From Tritrichomonas foetus (taxonomy: Eukaryota > Parabasalia > Tritrichomonadida > Tritrichomonadidae): 64,000 nt of DNA. The notes under the pieces were generated by a model that had not been told where the DNA came from, did not search any database, and saw only the letters and a program-made list of their open reading frames with translations. Made by a program: the position numbers and the translations under genes. The DNA lies in contig MLAK01000167.1 of NCBI GenBank assembly GCA_001839685.1, forward strand, positions 68,412 to 132,411, given 5' to 3'. Below are positions 58,698 through 64,000 of this stretch, piece by piece; within the stretch, counting starts at the first letter, position 1, and each line of letters opens with the position of its first letter.

Positions 58698-60083
58698 TCA
58701 ATGGAAAGAATATTTATCTGAAAACAAGTCACGATCATCATTAAATGAGAAATCATGCTTGTTTTTTGGTTCACCGATATTTGGTCTGGCATATTGGCCG
58801 GCAATATATCCAGGTCTTGCAACGAATCTGTCAAGCTTTGATTGTGGCTTAGTTCGATCAAATCTGCTTCCATGATCTCTTTGGCTATAATTTTCATACG
58901 AAGGTGGATCAAAAAGTTGGTTCTGCAAGAAGTTTCTATTTTTTCTTTCTTTTTCGATCGGATCGCGCCTGTCGAGTCCTGGAATTCCTGTCACGTTAGT
59001 TAATAGTGATGACATTGGCTTTGGTGGAGGCGGTTGTGCATAGTTTGAGTTGATCAAATATGATGATGAATTTTGCCTCATTGAGGAATCAGCAAAATCA
59101 TTACTTGGTAAAGTAAACAAGTCATTGTCATTATCCTCAATGATTGGTTTTGGTTTCGGCTTTGGCTGAGCTGTTGCTGCTGATGTTTTTGAAGGCAATT
59201 TATTTCTTTGAATAATTGGACACTTTTCGCCTTTGAAAAATGGATGCTGAAGTGCCTGCCCAGCATTTGGACGCTTTGATGGATCATATCTAAGCATCTC
59301 AGCGATTAGATCTAATGCTTCAGGTGATGCATTTGGCATGAGTGTTGATAATGGGACAGGTGCACTCTGTGGGAGCCTCATATTCAATCTATTCGCCAAC
59401 TTGATAGCTTCCGGCCAGGTCGATGAAGGCGTTCCCAATACTGAACATATTTTGTACAATTGATCAGTTTCAGAAGTGCCTTGGAAAATTGGTTTCATCA
59501 TATACAATTCGGCCATGATGGCTCCAACCGCCCAAATGTCGACTGGCGAGTTATAAAATTCGTGTCGTAAAATAATTTCTGGAGCACGATACCAACGAGT
59601 AGAAACGTATTCTGTGTAAGGAGGCCTGCTTCTTATTTCTCTGGCAAGACCAAAATCTGCTATTTTGAGAGTATTTCCTGACCATAATAAATTTTCTGGT
59701 TTTATATCGCGATGGAAGAACCCCTGCCTATGGACATAGTTTAAACCATTGAGTAATTGCGAAATAATAAATCTGATTTCAGGTTCGGTGAAAGGGCCGT
59801 CATGATTTTGGATTGTCTTTAATAAGCATCCGTTTGGGAGATGTTCAAACACTAAAAACAAATGGTCATCTTCGCGAAATACTTGCAAAAGTCGTACTAC
59901 ATTTTCGTGTTTGATCTTTCGAAGGCTTTTAATCTCCTTTAATTGTAAACATTCGTCGAATGTGGCGTAACGTTGCTTCATTTTCTTGATGGCGACAATG
60001 TCTCCTGTGTTGTTATCGCGGCACTTTGTCACAGTGCCAAATGCGCCATCTCCCAAAACGCTAATTTCTTCAAAGCGACGCAT
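58698..60083 (-). CDS. CMGC protein kinase, MAK/ICK (RCK) type
   Basis: A 461-residue Ser/Thr kinase. Catalytic domain about residues 1-285: glycine loop LGDGAFGTV, invariant K33 (VAIKKMK), E50, HRD at 124-126 (FHRDIKPEN), DFG at 143-145 and activation-loop TEY at 157-159, then APE as 'RAPEIIL'. All active-site residues are present, so the enzyme should be active. The TEY loop and 'VSTRWYRAPEIIL' define the MAK/ICK/MOK branch, known in other organisms to control flagellar length and intraflagellar transport. Trichomonads bear several flagella. The C-terminal 175 residues are a Pro/Ser/Asn-rich tail with KPKPKP and QPPPPKP motifs. The ATG is at 60083. Confidence 0.9.
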   Translation of the reverse strand: MRRFEEISVLGDGAFGTVTKCRDNNTGDIVAIKKMKQRYATFDECLQLKEIKSLRKIKHENVVRLLQVFREDDHLFLVFEHLPNGCLLKTIQNHDGPFTEPEIRFIISQLLNGLNYVHRQGFFHRDIKPENLLWSGNTLKIADFGLAREIRSRPPYTEYVSTRWYRAPEIILRHEFYNSPVDIWAVGAIMAELYMMKPIFQGTSETDQLYKICSVLGTPSSTWPEAIKLANRLNMRLPQSAPVPLSTLMPNASPEALDLIAEMLRYDPSKRPNAGQALQHPFFKGEKCPIIQRNKLPSKTSAATAQPKPKPKPIIEDNDNDLFTLPSNDFADSSMRQNSSSYLINSNYAQPPPPKPMSSLLTNVTGIPGLDRRDPIEKERKNRNFLQNQLFDPPSYENYSQRDHGSRFDRTKPQSKLDRFVARPGYIAGQYARPNIGEPKNKHDFSFNDDRDLFSDKYSFH

Positions 60084-61168
60084 TAGATCAATTACAACGG
60101 GTTAGTTAAAAAATTGAATTACATAAAATAGGTAAACGTACGCCAAATAAACATGATCCAATTCAAATAAAAAATTGTGAAATAGTGTGTATTGAAAAAG
60201 TTGAATGATCACAAAAAATAATTGAGAATTAATTCGAAATTGAATAGTTTATATAATGTTAATATTGAATGCGTGTGGATATTTAAGTATTGAAAGTAAA
60301 AACTAAATAATCTCTAGAAATAGATGGAATATTTCGTGAAAAGTGAGGAAAGTTTTTCGAGAGTGAATAACATATCATGATTGTAGTGTCAATATATATA
60401 AGATATTCACAGTAAAAATCATTTTTTATTTCTATCATATCGACCAATATTATTCTAATTGTCTTTCTAAAAGATCACTGATCAAAAACTTAACTAAATT
60501 ATTTAATTCATTAAGTATTTCACCATGAAATATCTAAATCGTATGGGCGATAAATAGAATTACAATAGCATAAATTCTATTTCTCAAAAAATTGGATAGA
60601 TTGCTCTTTTTTTAGACAAGTCAAAAGATATATGTTAGGGAAATATTGAAAATGAATGTGATCAAGTTTCATCATAGAGCACAGTAAATTGAATTCATTT
60701 CATTTCGGGTAAAGTGTTGAAAAAGAAATGTAAATATGATTCACATATTGAAAAATTGTAGTATTTATGGATTCTATTTACATGATATCGATTGGATGTT
60801 TTTCTCTCGAAAATCATTTCCGAAAAAAGAAATGTTCCATGGATCACATCATATTTATTTGAGAATCAATTTCTTTAAAAGAATGTTTAGTGTTATTCAA
60901 AATAATTTGGGGATGCTTCGACATTTCAAACTTTGAAATGATTCGAAAAATTCCTATATTTTTGAGATTTGAATATATTCACAAAATATCAAATCAAACT
61001 CTATCAAATTATTTTACAGAAACAATTGAATCTGATTCAATGTGTCACATCATAATATTATTAAAAAGTTTATTATCTTCTGAAAATAGAATGATTTCTT
61101 TCATTTTTAACATTCAATTTTCTATGCTTTGAATTTTCATATCATTTGTGCTTTTTCGTCCATTTTCC
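60084..61168. other. Divergent intergenic region, no gene seen
   Basis: 1.1 kb, AT-rich; three short plus-strand ORFs near 60736-61132 overlap in different frames and show no domain. A TCATA motif (61137-61141) lies 30 bases before the next ATG. Confidence 0.5.
61137..61141 (+). promoter_or_regulatory. Initiator-like motif of the PAP2 gene
   Basis: TCATA, 28 bases before the ATG at 61169. Five-base match, so low confidence. Confidence 0.3.
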
Positions 61169-62047
61169 ATGAAATCCTTGAAATCTCAATTACATCAACA
61201 TCATTTTTGGGATTTAATCAATTCATTAGAAATGCCAGCTGTATTATTTCTTCAAAAACTATTTCGTGTTCCACAAACTTCAAAAATATGGAAGAAATTT
61301 GCATTTTTAGGATCATCAAGTTTTGTAACAATTATACCAACCGTATTTTATTCCTTAGGACATGAACAAAATGCACGAAATCTTTCATCATCATTAATGT
61401 GTTATGCATTAATTTCATCAATTGGAAAATTGTTATTCCATCGTCGTCGTCCAGGAACATATGATAATGTTTACTCCAAGCCAACTAAATCAATGGATGC
61501 TTTTCCATCAAGACATACAATGGGAATGACCATCATTTCATCATTCACACCTTTCAAGTTTCATTTCATAATTTTTATGGCAATTGATAGAATTTTAATG
61601 GGGAAACATTTCATTTCAGATTGTGTTGTTGGATACTTACTTGGTGAGTTGTGTGTCAATTTAGGTTGTTCAATCAAGAAGACTCACATATTGTTGCTGA
61701 TTTTATTCGCTGGAATGAGTATATGGAAAAGTGCAACTCGAGTTTTTGCTGGAACAATTCCAGTCATTGTTGCACCACAAATAAATGGTTCATTATTAAC
61801 GTTCACAATTGTGTTAGGTAAAGTGATCTCGATGCAATGTGTGAAAAAATGGATTCTTAAATCCGAAAAACGAAAAATTATGATTGCTGACATAATAATA
61901 TCTTCATTAACTATATATTTAATAGTTATACTAAATACGGTGATACCAAAGAACATAACTGATATCTGTTTGGTGAATATATTTACACAGAATCTGTCTT
62001 GTTTATTTGATTCTCGATATGGAGATAAAATTTTGTTAATATCCTGA
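61169..62047 (+). CDS. PAP2-superfamily membrane phosphatase
   Basis: The frame reaches a GTG (61148); the first ATG is 61169, giving 292 residues. All three PAP2 signature motifs are visible: C1 'KLLFHRRRP' (K.....RP), C2 'PSRH' in SFPSRHTMG, and C3 'RILMGKHFISD' (R-x5-H-x3-D). About six hydrophobic segments surround them, as in lipid phosphate phosphatases. It should hydrolyse a lipid phosphate or diphosphate (phosphatidate, sphingosine phosphate or a polyprenyl diphosphate) at a membrane surface; the substrate is not determinable. The motif residues make an active enzyme likely. Confidence 0.85.
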   Translation: MKSLKSQLHQHHFWDLINSLEMPAVLFLQKLFRVPQTSKIWKKFAFLGSSSFVTIIPTVFYSLGHEQNARNLSSSLMCYALISSIGKLLFHRRRPGTYDNVYSKPTKSMDAFPSRHTMGMTIISSFTPFKFHFIIFMAIDRILMGKHFISDCVVGYLLGELCVNLGCSIKKTHILLLILFAGMSIWKSATRVFAGTIPVIVAPQINGSLLTFTIVLGKVISMQCVKKWILKSEKRKIMIADIIISSLTIYLIVILNTVIPKNITDICLVNIFTQNLSCLFDSRYGDKILLIS

Positions 62048-62669
62048 TATTTAATTGATTATCGTCTATCAAAATCCTATATAATATATTGAATCGATCA
62101 TTTTATAAAAAACTATTAATAAACCATGTTATCATTTTTAGTGAGAAAAATGGTGTATAATATTGATATTATGCCAAGCAACGTGTTTTATTTGTTAATA
62201 TTGTTCAAAAAAGTGTACCGTTGGATTTTGGAAACGAGTAATTCATCATTCGAAAAGTCAATGAACAGCGATTTCATCACATTGAACTTCATTTTTAAAA
62301 AATTGTCTATGAATCAGAGTGGAAAATTGTGAGGAAAAAACCATACTCAGAAATGTGATGACATTTCTTATTGAATTCATTATGAAAGTGTGTATTCAAT
62401 ATAAGATAAAATCGTGATAATCTGCAGAAATTATTTGTAAATTTTCAAAAAAAGTGGTTAATATTTCTGATGAATACTTAACATTTTCTTTCACATGTTT
62501 TTCGTTTTTTGGACAAGTTGCTTGGGTTTTGAGCTGATAATATTTCAGGGAACATTGCAATGAATACTGAAACGAAATTTGTGATTCCACAGATGGAATT
62601 TCGAAATTTAAAAGTCAATTCGAATTCTCTATTTTCACAATATTATTGCATTAAGATTTTTGGAAATAT
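62048..62669. other. Intergenic, no gene seen
   Basis: About 600 bases. A 68-codon ORF at 62126-62332 has no domain. More decayed remains of the following pseudogene could extend here but I cannot recognise them. Confidence 0.4.
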
Positions 62670-63883
62670 TTCACGATTAATACACCAGATCAGAACAACA
62701 ATATCATAGCAGTTGGTTCACTAGATAGAGTAGTCACTGTCACTGATTCAATATTGGAATTAAAAAAAATCCTTGCTTCTTCTTCAAGAGGACCATCAAC
62801 AAAATGAAATTAAGAAATCTTGTTATGGCACCAGAAAATGTATATTCTGCTTTTTTAACTTATCAAGGAGACACTCCCAATCATAGATATTGAGAATCAT
62901 CAAAGAGAAATAATATTGTGGGAAATTGATAGCAATTCTCACATGTATTCTACACCTTGAATGATAAGACTAAAACTAAAATAGCTAAGGTTACATTTTC
63001 TTATTTAGATCAATATTCTAATATTCCAGTTTTAAATAACTTGGATTTGATTATTAAATCCCCAATTTAATACACAAGAAATAACTTGAAAGATAAACAA
63101 GATGAACACTTTTCAACAAATGAAAAAATCAGATCAGATCAAATCGAAACAGGAACACATGAAATTCATGCATATTCCCTCTTAAAAAGGAATGCTAATG
63201 TGATGACACACATAATGGTCATTTTGGTCAGACTGAAATAGAAGAACTTAAGGAAGACATAACTGTATCAACTTCAGCTTTTCAACTTTGTTATATTTCA
63301 GGATCATATGGATATTTGCATATAGAAAATACTCGTCAATATAAAAAAATGGATCTTATTCATCAATTTGGATAAATCGAAATAGGGTTCAATCTTTAAG
63401 TGATTTTTCTGAATCATAAATTCTGTATGGCATAACAACTGTGATTAATAATGGAGAAGATGATACGCGGTCATCAAAAGAGGGAAAAATATTCATTGGA
63501 AAATTTTACAATCATAATGATGAAGATCAATTTCACATTGCGTATCCGCTCATGAGGTCAACTGATCCAATTCCAGAACCAGATGTTAATCCAAAAACAT
63601 AGATCCCGCCTCCTCAAGACACTCAAGCAACATAATATAGTAACGGTAATTCATCTTTAGATGAAACTACATATATTTCTGTAGATTCTTCATCAAATAC
63701 CATTGATGACGGAACTGAGAGCAAAATAAAGATAATAAAAAGACAACAACTATAGTTGTTACAGTGATAGTTGTGGTTGTAGCTATAGCGGTAGCCATTG
63801 AATTTCTTTTGATAATCATGAAAAGAAAGAAGAAGAGAGAATTCAGCTCGGAAGACATTAGTGAAATGAAAATTAATTATTAA
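62670..63883 (+). pseudogene. Decayed subtilisin-like (S8) serine protease with C-terminal membrane anchor
   Basis: Reading across several frames on the plus strand gives pieces in the order of a subtilase. First come 'NNNIIAVGSLDRVVTVTDS' and 'ASSSRGPS' (the SSRGP block), then in another frame 'NLVMAPENVYSA' (like D.VAPG.NI.SA). After these is the C-terminal fibronectin-like domain 'VTFSYLDQYSNIPVLNNLDLIIKSP', 'ETGTHEIHAYS'. A tail follows: 'TTTIVVTVIVVVVAIAVAIE' (membrane span), then KRKKKREF and a stop at 63881-63883. Stops occur inside the pieces (for example after KSPI, after NPKT and after GPSTK) and at least three frameshifts are needed. The GTSMA motif with the catalytic Ser is not seen, so it is inactive. 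Trichomonads carry families of membrane-anchored subtilisin-like proteases, of which this is a dead member. Confidence 0.65.
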
Positions 63884-64000
63884 CAAAATGGGATACCAAG
63901 ATGAGAAGTTCTTCACAAAGATAAATGAACAATTTTATTTTAAGGTTACATCAATAATGGAATAGCTTGGTAGTAGGATATACAGTTGTGATAAATTGCG
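63884..64000. other. 3' flank of the pseudogene, no gene seen
   Basis: The last 117 bases of the window; nothing recognisable. Confidence 0.4.

Noticed and set aside
60736..61132. Three short overlapping plus-strand ORFs before the PAP2 gene
   Set aside because: Different frames, no domain, AT-driven composition; probably chance.

Overview
The window is nuclear DNA from a parabasalid protist (trichomonad), more likely a Tritrichomonas-type genome than a compact one. Five things support this: strong AT richness; almost all genes as single uninterrupted ORFs; one intron with the trichomonad 5' GTATGT and 3' ACTAACACACAG signals; an initiator-binding-domain (IBP39-like) transcription factor together with TCAYW initiator-like motifs just upstream of several ATGs; and a hydrogenosomal/mitochondrial processing peptidase beta-like gene. 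The species is an inference. I saw no tRNA, rRNA or CRISPR array.

Layout. 1-5.1 kb: 3' part of a nicalin-like ER membrane protein, a cyclin-box protein and an Asn/Gln-repeat protein. 5.7-10.1 kb: a two-repeat Myb protein and a gene-poor stretch of about 3.4 kb. 10.1-16.7 kb: an importin-beta-like karyopherin, then a head-to-head pair of an NXF1/Mex67-like mRNA export receptor and an NSUN2-like RNA methyltransferase homologue that has lost its catalytic residues. 17.0-25.7 kb: a diaphanous-type formin split by a pogo-like transposon, followed 90 bp downstream by a second, different DNA transposon with 27-bp inverted repeats. 26.8-35.3 kb: the intron-containing gene, a MATE transporter, and a surface protein (Cys-rich ectodomain, Thr/Pro stalk, one TM segment, Lys/Glu coiled-coil tail) broken by one stop codon and an assembly gap. 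35.8-50.7 kb: the IBD transcription factor, Hop2, a ubiquitin-like protein, a coiled-coil protein, the processing peptidase, two Golgi-type glycosyltransferases and an Integrator-6-like protein. 51-64 kb: a 1746-residue protein of unknown function, Mo25/CAB39, a MAK/ICK-type kinase, a PAP2 phosphatase, and a decayed subtilisin-like (S8) protease pseudogene.

The genes are mostly unrelated housekeeping genes in no operon-like order. The strongest observations are these. (1) The transposon inside the formin: removing the element and one TA copy restores a single in-frame ORF of 1146 codons. (2) The second element, in which all eight isolated ambiguous bases of the window fall, and whose transposase reads as DD34E once one ambiguous base is treated as spurious. 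(3) The intron, which joins two ORFs exactly in frame. (4) The apparently catalytically dead NSUN2-like protein. Several long ORFs begin at TTG or GTG; for these I moved the start to the first sensible ATG and say so in the entry.
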